Assembly (NCBI GenBank): GCA_002049455.2
Contig: KV919183.1
Coordinates: 1 to 53,872, forward strand
From: Porphyra umbilicalis
Lineage: Eukaryota > Rhodophyta > Bangiophyceae > Bangiales > Bangiaceae
Direction: 5' to 3'
Length of the DNA: 53,872 bases
The position numbers and the translations under genes were made by a program. The notes below the pieces were generated by a model that was given only the letters and a program-made list of their open reading frames with translations, was not told where the DNA came from and searched no databases. Of this stretch, positions 35,519-46,300 are shown piece by piece (position 1 is the stretch's first letter; every line of letters starts with the position of its first letter).

Positions 35519-35665
35519 TGCGAAGGAAGCGGGGGTAGGGGGAGGGGAGGATTGATCGGCCAAATGCGCGAAGGCCGGTGGTCCCTCGGGAGGGGGGAGA
35601 TGGGTCCGCGTGGGTAGGTCGTACGGCTGTTGGATCGGAGCGACGCGCGTTGCACCCGCCCGTCA

Positions 35666-35673
35666 CCCTTTTA
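35666..35673 (-). promoter_or_regulatory. TATA-like box of the glycine-rich gene
   Basis: CATAAAAG on the minus strand lies about 150 bp upstream of the ATG. With initiation about 30 bp downstream, the 5' leader would be roughly 120 bases. This is a position- and motif-based inference. Confidence 0.4.
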
Positions 35674-35822
35674 TGCGTTCAAACGACTGCCTGTGAGCGT
35701 CTAGCGTGCCCCCCCCTCCCTTCTCCAACCCGGGGCCATGTGAATCAAAGGATGGGGCGGACTCACCCATTTAGCAAGAACCTCCGCACATTGGCGGTTG
35801 CAGAGGCAGCGACAGAAGGGCT

Positions 35823-35926
35823 GTTTTACGTTACGGACAGGTTTCGGACAGTCCAAAACTGTCTGATGGACGAACGGCTGTGCAAAACAATTCGGGACAG
35901 TTTTGGACAGTCCATAATGTAAAAAC
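35823..35926. mobile_element. Short MITE or fold-back element
   Basis: GTTTTACGTTACGGACAG at the left pairs with the complement of the right end (GTTTTTACATTATGGACTG). The 104-bp body repeats GGACAGTCC and CCAAAACTGTC in both orientations, so the whole can fold. No target duplication is evident. Confidence 0.6.
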
Positions 35927-36485
35927 AACAAGCCACCCTCCAGCCACAAAGTTACGTACCAATCCGCTGGCCAGTGCGTAGGGCTTTCTAGTAGGCTGCT
36001 AATCGCGCCCCGATTTTGGGGACGCGGTCTCATCCACCTCCAATACATAGGCGCCCAAAGCGTCCTAGACGCACCAAAAAGCGCCCCAAAGAGCCGTAAG
36101 CGTCCGCATAACTTCAGCATGTAGCACCCACTAAATCATGAAAAGTACAGAGGTGGTGCCCGTGGCTGCTTTCTCAAGTATCATGCCAAAGAGAGTTGCG
36201 GCCGGACATCCGTTCCACGACCGAGAGTACGCCAGGTCCGACGACTAGCGACCCTATTTGTATTCCCGAGGGAAGGAGCATGCCGCCAAGGAGATCCCCA
36301 CGCTCACACCGTTCTCAGCAGTCTCTTGCGCTCAGCGATGCAGCGGTTGGGGATCGATCCCTCATCCTTTCGATGCAGTACAGCTCGTCAGCTGCTGGCA
36401 TGGGGGTTTTGCGTCTCCCTGCGAGGCACTTGGAGAGCTCCTCATGGGCTTTTTCGTCATGTGTCTTGCTGACAGTGATTCTGTG
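35927..36485. other. Anonymous region, no supportable gene
   Basis: Moderate-GC DNA with no open frame longer than about 140 codons and no motif. I see nothing further in it. Confidence 0.35.
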
Positions 36486-36832
36486 GACGCCCGACGGCTC
36501 CCAAGGTGCTGGTTGGCGGCGATACCGGCCCGGTCGTCATCGTGCGGGAGGCGTGGGGGGTCATTCGTGTGCTCGAAGGCGGCCACGAAGAGGTCGACGA
36601 TGACGACGAGGGGGACGGCGGGGGGGCGAGCGTCACGCCGGCCCCAGGCGCGGGCGGCGGCGGGGCGCCCCCCCGCCGCGGCGTCACAGTCATCTCTGTC
36701 TCCGCTGGCGGCGGCTATGTGGCGACGGGTGCAACCTCGGCTCCGCCGAAGTCGTCTACCGGTAGCGCCTCAAAGCCGGCGTGGTTCGGCAGATTGTGTG
36801 GCATCCAGCGGCCGCCGAGCTAGTCTGTCTCA
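36486..36832 (+). other. GC-rich coding-like fragment
   Basis: One plus-strand frame reads VLVGGDTGPVVIVREAWGVI, an acidic stretch (EEVDDDDEGDGGG) and a Gly/Pro-rich tail, ending TAG near 36821. The composition is protein-like and differs from the flanks, but there is no start codon and no known family. It may be a captured or residual exon. Confidence 0.3.
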
Positions 36833-37430
36833 CTCTATTAGTCCTCTGAGAACCGCACTTTTTTTGGAGAGGCCAGAACTCCGCCGCTACGACAGCAAAT
36901 GACAAGCAGTCTTCAAACAAGGGATAGAGACCCCCCAAACCTTTTTACAGCAAGAAATGGTACGCCTTCTTCTGTAGGAAGCCCTTCAACGGCACATGTC
37001 GAAAAGATACGGCTCAGACGCATCGTTTTCAGGCCTTCCGGCACACTGGGCGAGCCGCACGAGGTCACAGCATCGTTTCTCGCATTTGTCCCATGTTCAC
37101 ATACCTCGTGCACTCGAGTGCACTATTCTGCGCAGCGCTCCAATCCCACTGGCCGAAGGTATGTACAGTAGACGTCCGTAAAGAGTATGTCGAGAAGAAG
37201 CGTAAGCGTTTTGTTGCAGCGATCCCCTGACATTGGGAGGCTACTTCAAAGTTCGCTCATCCAGAAGTGCGATCTCTTGCGCGACTTTTGAGATTCGATC
37301 TCACGAGATCCGACAGTCCATCGAGTCGCGCGCTTCGTCAGTAGCCAATGAGCGCCTGTCCATGGGCACTCCCAAATTAAATCCAGGAATGCCCTCGAAA
37401 GCCTCTCTGAGTGGCTCAAGCGCCATCGCA
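36833..37430. other. Anonymous region, no supportable gene
   Basis: Moderate-GC DNA with only short frames on both strands. No repeat, TIR or RNA gene was found. Confidence 0.35.
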
Positions 37431-38051
37431 AACGTACCCCCCCACCCTTCCCCCGCCGTCGCTGTCGTGCCTCCCGCGGTCGCCGTCGTGGGGCAGCGTG
37501 TGTGTGCCACTGCACGGGTGGCCGAAGCGGACTAGTCGCTCCAGAAAAGCAACGGCGCCGCCGGGGAGCGCTACGCGGGGGGCGGGCGGGGGGGGGCTGG
37601 GGGGGGTGTTGGGGGAACAGCTGCTCCGCAACTGCAGTTGCTTTGCGTCGGCGGTGACGAGCGTCGCGCCGGCAGCGACGAGCGCCGCACTGCACTTCAG
37701 CGCGGCGGCTGACGCCGCCGGCGACGGGCGTGCTCCAACCGCCGACGTGGTCGCGTGCGCCGCACCCGCCATGGCAAGCGGCGTCAGCACTACGGCTGCA
37801 CCCGCCGCTGCCGGCGGCGGCGCTGCGATCGCAACCGTATCCGGCACCGCGCCTACATCCACCGCCCCGTTGCCGACCCCACAGCCCGCACGGGCCAACC
37901 GCGCCGGCCCACCACCAGAAGGGTCCGAGCGTGGGCGGGTGGGGGGGGGGGGGGGCAGGGGACGGAGGCGGCACTGCGCTCAGACAAAGCGCGTGGGGGG
38001 GTGGTGGCAGTCGGCGCCGACAGCCAGGGCAGCATGCCGCCGACGCCGGCG
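37431..38051 (+). other. GC-rich DNA upstream of the DASH-like fragment
   Basis: The GC-rich island that ends with the DASH-like fragment begins here. Frames are open on both strands and Ala/Pro/Gly-rich. The N-terminal photolyase domain is not recognisable. It has poly-G runs near 37590 and 37940-37952. Confidence 0.3.
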
Positions 38052-38425
38052 GGCGTCCAGCTGTGCACATTAGTCGGAGGCCGCTGCCAGTCAGTTGATG
38101 TGGCTGACGCTTGGCAGGGGGGGTGGCGCCGCGCACCATAACCGCTTTTACCTCCCTCTTCAACCGCGTCGGACCGCCGCGCCCGCCACTGCCGACAGTG
38201 GGGGACGACCTGCCGCCGCCGACGCCGCCGCCGCCGCTCGGCGACGGGGAAGCGGTCTCTGACGGAGCGGTGCCGTCGCTGGGCGCCCTCGGCTGGGACG
38301 CGGCCGCCGCGGTGGGCCTCCGCGTGCGCGGCGGGGAGGCGGCGGCGTTGCAGCGGATGGAGGCGTTTTTGGGCCGCCGCGGCGGCGCCGTCGTGCGCGC
38401 CTTTGAAAAACCCCAAACGTCCATG
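38052..38425 (+). pseudogene. Cryptochrome/photolyase-family (DASH-like) fragment
   Basis: Translated pieces match the middle of cryptochrome-DASH proteins. GVQLCTLVGG corresponds to the GVxxxTxxG strand. An F..LF..VGPPRPPLP segment follows, then a VPSLGALG motif, RGGEAAALQRMEAFL (the conserved GGE.AAL.RL helix, 38327 onward), and FEKPQTSM in place of the usual Y..TRN.M. The frame changes at a run of seven G near 38118-38125, and after 38425 similarity stops, with no KFSPWLA or FAD-binding C-terminus. It is therefore a fragment. The family covers blue-light receptors and DNA photolyases; this copy cannot be functional as seen. Assignment is by motif memory and moderately sure. Confidence 0.55.
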
Positions 38426-40726
38426 GTCGCGTGGCGCACCCCCGACACGCGGCCGCCCTCCGCGGCGGCCGCCTCGTGCGCGTGCGCCCGCTGTTTGAGG
38501 TGGTTAGCGATTACGATGCCGAGTTGGACGCCCTCGACGCGGTGGGGTGGCTCGCGGACCCGCCACCCCCGTTGGCGCTCGTGCGGGCAGCGAGTGAGGA
38601 TATGCGCGCTGGTGGGGCGCTCGGGTTTTGAGTGCTGCTGCGCCGCCGCCGCCGCGCGCAGCACGCGTGACGGGTGCCCGCACGCGCCTCGGCGGCTCGC
38701 GCCGACCAGCCTCGTGTTACGGGTTGCCGCCGCACATCGCCCACAATGCGTGCCGACACGCACCGTGCGTGGATGTCTTCGTTGAGAATGGAGTGATGGG
38801 GCAAGCGCCGGCGCCCCGGTGCTCGCCCCGACGTATGCCAAGCCGCGGGTGGCCACTGGGCACCGTCAAACAGTGGGCGAGATTCTCCCCCCCCCCGTCT
38901 TGCCCAACTGCCCATCGCGAGCGTCGCCTGCTGCTCCACGCCTAGTCAAGACCGCCTCCAGCGACTCTTTTGGATTTCAGGGCCCAGGAAGCCACCTGAT
39001 TGAATCGGTCCAACAATCTTGGCTTTCTATTGGCGGTTGCGGTGGCCGGCAGTGGGGTGGGAAAACATAGCACTTACTGCCTATACGTCCTCAGTTTTTC
39101 CTGAGGAAGTGGATGTGGGCCAATCAGCGCATGACACCCTCCCAACAGGCAAGATGCCCTTGAGTCCACTCCCAGTGTGAAGGCAAGTCTCTGATCTGTC
39201 TTTGGCTCTCATGCGCATGAGATGACATGTGACGAGCCCAGTTCGAAGAAGATGCAGTTTACTGCCCGAGCCGATAGCGGTCGGATGGGTTCTCTTCACA
39301 CTATGGGTTCAACTCAGATCGCTGATCACTATGATGTCAAAAAAATACGGTCCACCCATGACTATCAACAAACGAACCCAGAGTAATTGGGTTGCCTTCG
39401 TTGACGGCAGAGCTCGTGTTGTCCGGTCCTGCAGATCGCACATCATGGTTGTATGCAGACCCTCCTTTACAATATAGTTGTTGACGTCCAGGGCCGGCCC
39501 TCAAGGTGCTTGGAAAGATAAGGGGCGAAAGGAGAGGCGGCAGGATGGCGGCACAGAGATCAAGAGCACGGTGCGGGATGATCCGGCGACGGGCGGACGT
39601 GGCGGCGAGAAAGACGGGCTGCCAAATCGCCGCTCGGTCACAAGAGTGTCGATCAGAGCCACTGGAGGCCACACCAGAATCGCGGCGCTTTCAGGCAACT
39701 TCTGTAATGGCATCTTGCTTTTCAAATCCAAAAGAGCCACCTTGACTAAAGGTCGATTCCACGCATTAAGGCGCATGACCGCGACTCATATTGGCGCGCA
39801 CAGAACTCGGCAATCGAACGAGCGTTGACGCTCCGCATGGACGCATCCTGGAGCCTACTTCATCAGCTTTTTTATGATGCACGTTCAGGCGGCTACGACA
39901 ATCGGCTTGAGAGACAGACGTTTTTCCTTGCATCCCACTATTGTCTTGAACGCCTTTTTGTGGAATAAATGGCCCGCTGATGACGCTGCAGGCGGTAACT
40001 CGAAGTGGCTAGTCAACCAGATACGTGTCATCGGTGCTGCGGGGAAGTCTGGACGACATGTGTGGCCGTTGGTCAACATGGGCGGTGGTGGAGGGGGGCA
40101 GGTGATGCTCGTAGCCGGCCGAGAGAAAGTGCATTTCCATGGGATGCCAGATCGGATCATACGTGTCTTGCATCAGAATTTGGTCAGAGCCGGTTCTGGA
40201 TCGGCAGAGACGAAGAAAACGGCGCGATTCTGGAGGGGCAGAGAAACACCGAAGTGTATCTCAGCGCTGCAAGATCCTTTGAGCGCCTAGTCTTTTTTCC
40301 TTGAGTACCCATGCCACGGAGACCAGATATGTATACTTCTCATGGTTAAAAAAAGTCTAGAACAGCAAAGAAGACCCTTTCCTCATGCGCCTAAATGCAT
40401 GGAATAGACCTTTAGGCGTGGCTCCGTAACGCCCAATGGCGTTGGTGCAATCAGAGCAAGGACACCAATGCCGGGACTATGCTATGAATTCTCAATTGGG
40501 CATGCGACGTGGCGCTCTCTCAGAGGTCACCTATCGCGGGCGGCCGAAATGGACGATATGTGCAATAGAGTTAATCGGGAGCGAGCTACCTTCTCTCCAA
40601 TAGTCCCGCTTGACGTTGGGTTGTTCGTAGTCTATTCCAATGGAGTATATCTCAGTGAAATCAGAGAGGCGCCAGCAAGGCGAGATACCTGTGATCCGCC
40701 CGAGATTCCTCTGCTCAGGCTGATAG
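38426..40726. other. Anonymous region, no supportable gene
   Basis: A GC-rich tail to about 38940 (one plus-strand frame reads VRPLFEVVSDYDAELDALDA and ends near 38631) gives way to moderate-GC DNA. No family, RNA gene or terminal repeats were recognised. Confidence 0.3.
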
Positions 40727-40864
40727 AAGGTCACGATCGTCTGCCAAGACGCAGACACGACGTACATTCACGACGCGAAAGGGCCGATCGTGCTGATATA
40801 CGACAATCATCTGACACATGGCAGCACCCCAGGCTGCCACCGTGCCGTTGGAACATGTCTCTTG
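40727..40864 (+). pseudogene. DDE transposase-like remnant
   Basis: One frame reads DAKGPIVLIYDNHLTHGST and ends with TGA shortly after. The GP.VLI.DN...H arrangement resembles the second aspartate region of pogo/Tigger-type (DDE_1) transposases. The rest of the gene is not recognisable. A 30-bp stretch (40814-40845) is nearly identical to 17215-17250 in opposite orientation. The call is tentative. Confidence 0.4.
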
Positions 40865-41077
40865 AGCCAATGAAGTTCCAGAAGACAAAATTCAGACCAA
40901 ATGAACGAAGAAGCGCTCTACGTTTCCCCTGTCGTGAGCAGGCGATGAGCGTCGCAAGCCCGCAAGGCTGTCAGAAGGCCAGGTCGCCTGTCGCATGTGT
41001 AGCCTTGGTCGTCGCAGCGGCATGCGGCGTTTCAGCAGGCGGCATGACTCGGATGTATGATGGCCACTCACTACTAC

Positions 41078-41472
41078 TGTAGCATATCTCTGCTACCAAT
41101 TGGCAATTAGCCACGAGTAGCCCCCTTGACTGGCCGAATCCACGGATGTGTGTGACTCGGCTTGTGGCACGCCTTTTGGGGGGTTACTTCCGCATTGTTG
41201 ATTTTTTATTTGCTTGTTTGCTTGCCTGTCTTATCTGTCTGCCGGCACTTATTACGATCGCTTGATCGGATGGTCGATCGACCAGTGCCGTTGTTTGTAT
41301 TAAACCACCGTTGGTCCGGGGTCGCCGTCGTGGGCACCACCCGGCTCCCCATCGGATGCCCTTCAACAAAAGGTCTTTCTTCCTCGCCGCGACGGCGATA
41401 GAACTCGCTTTATTGCTTGGCTACGGTCGGTCTCAGTACACTGGTAATTGAATCAACGTTATTAATACCACA
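41078..41472 (+). repeat. 5' LTR of chromovirus D
   Basis: 395 bp, starts TGTAGCATATC and ends ATACCACA. TATTAAA at 41298-41304 is a possible TATA or polyadenylation element. A short internal palindrome, GATCGCTTGATCG, lies near 41256. The same features occur in the 3' LTR. Confidence 0.97.
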
Positions 41473-41702
41473 TTTGGTGGAGCAGCAGGGGATACCCTTG
41501 CCTTCATCGTGCCTCGCGGCACGGTGTCCCCGAGAACTTTCTCGCTGCCTCGTGGCATTGTGACGGTGTCGATACGGTCGCTTGGCGCGCGGGGCGTAAG
41601 CCATCGACTTGTGGGCGTGGTGCCGGGGGCATCACGGTTGAGATCTCCGACGTTGGCGCGCAGGGCGTAAGCCAAGTCGGAACACTTTGTTCAGGTCCCA
41701 GT
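41473..41702 (+). promoter_or_regulatory. Primer-binding site and gag leader
   Basis: Two bases after the LTR, TGGTGGAGCAGCAGGGG (41475-41491) fits a primer-binding site, because its complement would end in the CCA of a tRNA. I cannot name the tRNA. The leader holds a direct repeat, TTGGCGCGC-GGGCGTAAGCCA, at about 41582 and 41655 (73 bp apart), which might serve in packaging or translation control. Confidence 0.65.
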
Positions 41703-43349
41703 ATGTCTACTGGTGGTACCGGCGGCACTCGGCGAGCCAGAGACGGCAAGTTGCCATCTGGCTACCGGCCGCCGGGCGGGGGACAAGGCACTCCTGCCGC
41801 CTCCGACGCCCCAACGGACGGTGCTCCAACTCCTCCCATCCCTGCGGATCAAGCCGCCTCTGGGCAGATGCAGGTGGTGGAGAGCCTGAAGGCGGCCGTT
41901 GAAGCACTTCAGCGACGCCTAACGGCCCAAGAACAGACTAACGAGTCTCTGGCGCGAGCCAATGACAAGTTGGTCGACGACGTTGAGGCCCTGCGCAAGG
42001 TCGACTCCCATGAGGGGGAACGCCGTGTGGCTAAGTCTCGCCGCCAGTCGGGCGACAAGACCAAGGATGTCAAGAAGACGAACAAGGTGATTAAGGACAA
42101 GTCCGTCCGCAAGGACGCTCCGGCTAACGCCGCGCTTTCCTCATCTTCCGACGATTCCGCTTCTGGGTCAAGCCCGACGTCGTCAGACGACGACAGCCCC
42201 AACGCGACGGACACGTCCTCTTCGGACGATGGCCACGGGCCCCCACACCCGCCGTCGCCCCCAAGTGGGTCCTCGCCGAGCGACAGCTCGAGCGAGTCGG
42301 ACGCGGCCGCGCGCAAGCGCCCCGCGCCACCCACCAAAAGGAAGGAGCGACTTGAAAAAGCCGATAGGATCAAGGTGATCCGCCCGGCTAATAGCCGCTT
42401 CAAGACACTCCTGGACTACAGGACGTACTTCCTGATCCGCCGTCAACTGACGTATACGCCTAAAGAGGCACAGCGGTCGCACCGTCTCAAAAAACGTTTG
42501 GACGGAGCGTTCCATGGGCAACAGCCATTCACGGGAGCCCTGCCCTTGGGCATCTTCACGTTCTTGACGACCTTTCGCCGCGCGTGCGACGCGGCTGGGC
42601 TGACGCACGGTCAAGCCCTTCCGCTTATGGTCTTTCGACTTGCCGGCAACGCCAAGATGGCCTTCTCCGGCGCGCTTAACAGCACCCTCGGACGTAAGCG
42701 TTACGCCATCCGTACCTACGGAGATGCCGTCAACTGGCTTCTTTCGAAGTATGCGACACACGCAACCATGGCTAACGCCTATCAAGACATCATTACGATG
42801 AAGCAACAAGACAACGAGGCGCCCACGGCCTTTGGTCATCGCGTGGAAACGCAATGCGACCTCCTGAACGGTTTGTTCGACATCCAAGACGTTAAGGACG
42901 TCTTCATCGCTGGTCTTTCGGACCTTGTGCAAGCGCACTTCCGGGTACTGAACGACCAGTTCCCCGACCGAACCCTGTCCGAGACGGTCGCCACCGCCCA
43001 GATGTACTGGGACGGCACCAACAAGTTGCGTTTGCAACTCAAGATTACCCGCCCAACGGCGATCAAAGTCGCCTACGCGACACAAGACCAGCGGACGACG
43101 ACGGAACGACCGTTCACACCGGTTCGCACCCCGCCGCCCCCTCGGGCCGCCGTCCCTCAAGCCAATCGGGCTGACATCTGTTACAACTGTAACAAGCCGG
43201 GGCACTTCGCCGCACAGTGTGCCGAGCCTTATCTCCCTCGCGAGCGTCGGCAACCGCCTATCGGCGTTCATGCCCTTGCCGCCGGTAACGCCGAGGAAGA
43301 CGAGGTCGAGCATCCGGCCGACGCCGTGGACGACTCGAAAAACGTCTAG
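41703..43349 (+). CDS. Chromovirus D Gag
   Basis: 548 codons from the first ATG after the leader to TAG at 43347-43349; intact. Layout: Gly/Pro-rich start; a heptad-like segment (residues about 60-100) likely to be a coiled coil; a Lys-rich stretch; a Ser/Asp-rich acidic linker (about 145-205); a capsid-like helical domain (about 225-450, with YRTYFLIRRQL and AYQDIITMKQQ); and a CX2CX4HX4C zinc knuckle near residue 498 (CYNCNKPGHFAAQC). Gag builds the virus-like particle and packages the RNA. The knuckle and its place before pol make the call secure. Pol follows in the -1 frame. Confidence 0.95.
   Translation: MSTGGTGGTRRARDGKLPSGYRPPGGGQGTPAASDAPTDGAPTPPIPADQAASGQMQVVESLKAAVEALQRRLTAQEQTNESLARANDKLVDDVEALRKVDSHEGERRVAKSRRQSGDKTKDVKKTNKVIKDKSVRKDAPANAALSSSSDDSASGSSPTSSDDDSPNATDTSSSDDGHGPPHPPSPPSGSSPSDSSSESDAAARKRPAPPTKRKERLEKADRIKVIRPANSRFKTLLDYRTYFLIRRQLTYTPKEAQRSHRLKKRLDGAFHGQQPFTGALPLGIFTFLTTFRRACDAAGLTHGQALPLMVFRLAGNAKMAFSGALNSTLGRKRYAIRTYGDAVNWLLSKYATHATMANAYQDIITMKQQDNEAPTAFGHRVETQCDLLNGLFDIQDVKDVFIAGLSDLVQAHFRVLNDQFPDRTLSETVATAQMYWDGTNKLRLQLKITRPTAIKVAYATQDQRTTTERPFTPVRTPPPPRAAVPQANRADICYNCNKPGHFAAQCAEPYLPRERRQPPIGVHALAAGNAEEDEVEHPADAVDDSKNV
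43337..43343 (+). promoter_or_regulatory. Probable -1 ribosomal frameshift site
   Basis: G AAA AAC in gag phase, three bases before the gag TAG, is close to the canonical X XXY YYZ slippery heptamer A AAA AAC. After a -1 shift the frame is open through the gag stop into protease, and pol is indeed in the -1 frame. A downstream pseudoknot could not be judged by eye. Confidence 0.55.
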
Positions 43350-46300
43350 GCCGGGTGCTCGACTTGGGGTTGCCCGGCGGAACGCGAAAGCATACGGTGA
43401 CAAGACTCTTACGTCGTGCCCTTCGGCACTATGAGATCGCAGCCACGTTAGGCCCATGCCTGCGCGTAATGCGAAGTTGCCGCCCTGTCTTAGACACGGG
43501 CGCCGGGGTGAACATAGTGCGAACTAGTGTTCTCCCTTCGAACTGGATGGCTTACGCCGAAGAGTTGACTACGCTTCCGCGCATCTGAGATGCAAACAAC
43601 AATCGTCTTGTGACGAAGTATGCCATACATCTGTGTGTAGACACCGGAGGTGTGCGTCTATTTGACCGATTCCTCGTTGCCGACAACTTGTCAGTCCCGT
43701 GCATTCTTGGCACCGAGTTCATTGAACAAAACATCGAGGGCATTCTGCCGCGCTTGCGCAATATCGTCTGGCAAGAGCACGTGCGATGCACGGAAGAGCA
43801 ACCTCGGCCAACGCCGATCTTAGCTTGTCTTAACGACAGCGCGTGGAACCGCCACTGGCAAGATAAACCCGCTCTGGTTCGAGCGTGCAAACAGGTGCGT
43901 GTCAACGGACACAAGGAGGAGTGGATCATGGCCACGTGCGACACGCCTGGTATGGTTACCATCACACCGAACATTCGGTTGTGCCGACACAAGTCCATGG
44001 CAGTCGCCCGCGGCATCGCCATCGTCAAACCGGACGAACCATTCCTGGTCAAGTTATGCAACTTCGGCAAGGACCAAGTCATTGTTCGCAAGAACTCTAC
44101 CTTGGGGTTTGCAGAACCCTACCAAGGGCCGATGCTTTCCGCCGTCTTGGATGACAACACACCAAAGGGTGGAACCGATAACTCATCGGACGACGCGAGT
44201 CGTGACCCACTCGAGGACCTCGACCTCGGTGAGGCACCCGAGTACCTGCACAAGCAGATTCGAGACATGCTGAAGACGCATTCGTCTATGTGGGATGGAA
44301 CCCTTGGCGTCATCCGTGCTACGGAGCACGCCATCGTCACTCCTCCCGACGCTCTGCCCATACGGGCCCAACCCTACCGCACCGGGCCGTTCAAACGGCA
44401 GATCATCGCTGATCAGATCAACAAGATGTTCAAGCTCAACGTCATTGCCCCTAGCCATAGTGCTTGGGCAAGCCCCGTGGTAATTGTACCAAAGAAGAAC
44501 GGCAAAGCCCGATTCTGTGTCGACTATCGTCGGTTAAACAACATCACCAAGAAGGATGCTTATCCCTTGCCTCGGATGGAGGACTGCCTCGACTCCTTGG
44601 GGGATGCCCAGGTATTCACGTCTCTCGACTGCACCGCAGCGTACTGGCAAGTACCCTTACGCAAAGACGACCAAGAGAAGACGGCGTTCACGACGCACTG
44701 TGGTATATACCACTGGTTATCCATGCCGTTCGGCTTGACAAACGCGCCCGCTACCTTCCAGCGCGCGTTGGATATTATCCTCTCGGGTTTGAAGTGGCAG
44801 ATATGCCTTGTCTACTTAGACGATGTCATCATCTTCTCCGCAAACGCGGAACAACACGTCAACGACGTTGACACGGTTCTTCACCGTCTCCGCGAAGTCG
44901 GGGTCACCCTCAACTTGGAAAAGTGCACGTGGTTCTCCGATGAGGTCGAGTACCTAGGACACATTGTCCGCCCCGGGAAACTGCACGTGCACAACAAGAA
45001 CGTGGATGCTCTGAAGCATGCCAAGTTCCCAACCACAAAGACCCAGCTGAGAAGCTTCTTGGGCATGTGCAACGTCTATCGACGGTTTGTCAAAGACTTT
45101 GCCAAACGAGCAAAGCCCCTGAACGCCCTGACTAGGGCCGAGATCCCACCGGATTTACCACCACCGACGGACGTGGCTATCGCCGCCTTCGAGGACCATC
45201 GCAACGCACTGTTGTGCCCACCGGTACTTGCCTTGCCAAATGCCAATCGGAAGCTCGTCGTTGACGTGGACGCATGCGCCGACCAAGTTGGTTGTACCCT
45301 CCTGCAAGAGGAGCCGGGCGAACTGCCTCACCCTGTCGGGTATTGGATCCGAGGACTCACTGCTGCAGAGCAAAACTACTCCACCACAGAGCGAGAATGC
45401 CTCGGCGTCGTATGGGCTGTCGTCAAGTTGAGGCACTTCCTCGACGAGCAACGGTTCCTCATCCGAACGGATCACCAAGCACTTAGCTGGATCTACAGCA
45501 CAACCGATTCAAGCGGACGCTTGATGCGATGGCGACTTCGCCTCTCCGAATACACATTCGATATGGTTTATAAACCAGGTGCATCTCACCACTTGCCCGA
45601 CTTCCTGTCGCGCGCCTCTACGGTGGCGCCGCCAGAAGATATCCATGATGATATACCTTGTCTGGCATCGGCTGAGACGGCCAACGGCTTAAGAACGGGG
45701 AGGTACACGGGTACCGACACACCGGAACCGGTGGAGTTCGACGATGTTGTCGAAGCACAACAAACAGACGACTTCTTCGTCGAGATGTCCACTCGCGTGG
45801 AGCGCGGAACGGCCAAGGCCTTCTTCCTCGATGAGCATCACGCTCTGTACCGCCGTGCGCCTTATGGCAATCAACTGGTTATTCCAAAGTCTCTACGCGA
45901 ACGCGTGTTGACCCTCGAGCACCACGCAACCGTGGCCGCCCATCCTGGTATGAACCGGATGTATTACACAATGCGTAAGGCATACTACTGGCCTTCAATG
46001 GTGACGGATATTCATTCGACCATCACCAAATGCACAACGTGTGCGCAAAATCGCCTCGCCTTGCGGCGACACACCACGCCCTTGACCCTGTTCCAGGCTA
46101 CCGAGCCTCTCACGGAGCTATCCGTTGACATCTTTGGGCCCATCCCGGCCTCCAAGAAGGGCAACCGCTTCATCTTGGTTATCACCGACCGCTTCGCCAA
46201 GCTCACCAAGTGCGTCGCCTTGCGGCGAATCACGGCTATGTCAGTGGCGTCAGCCATCATCGACGCGTGGGTGTCAGCCTACGGGCCACCGGACCGGATC

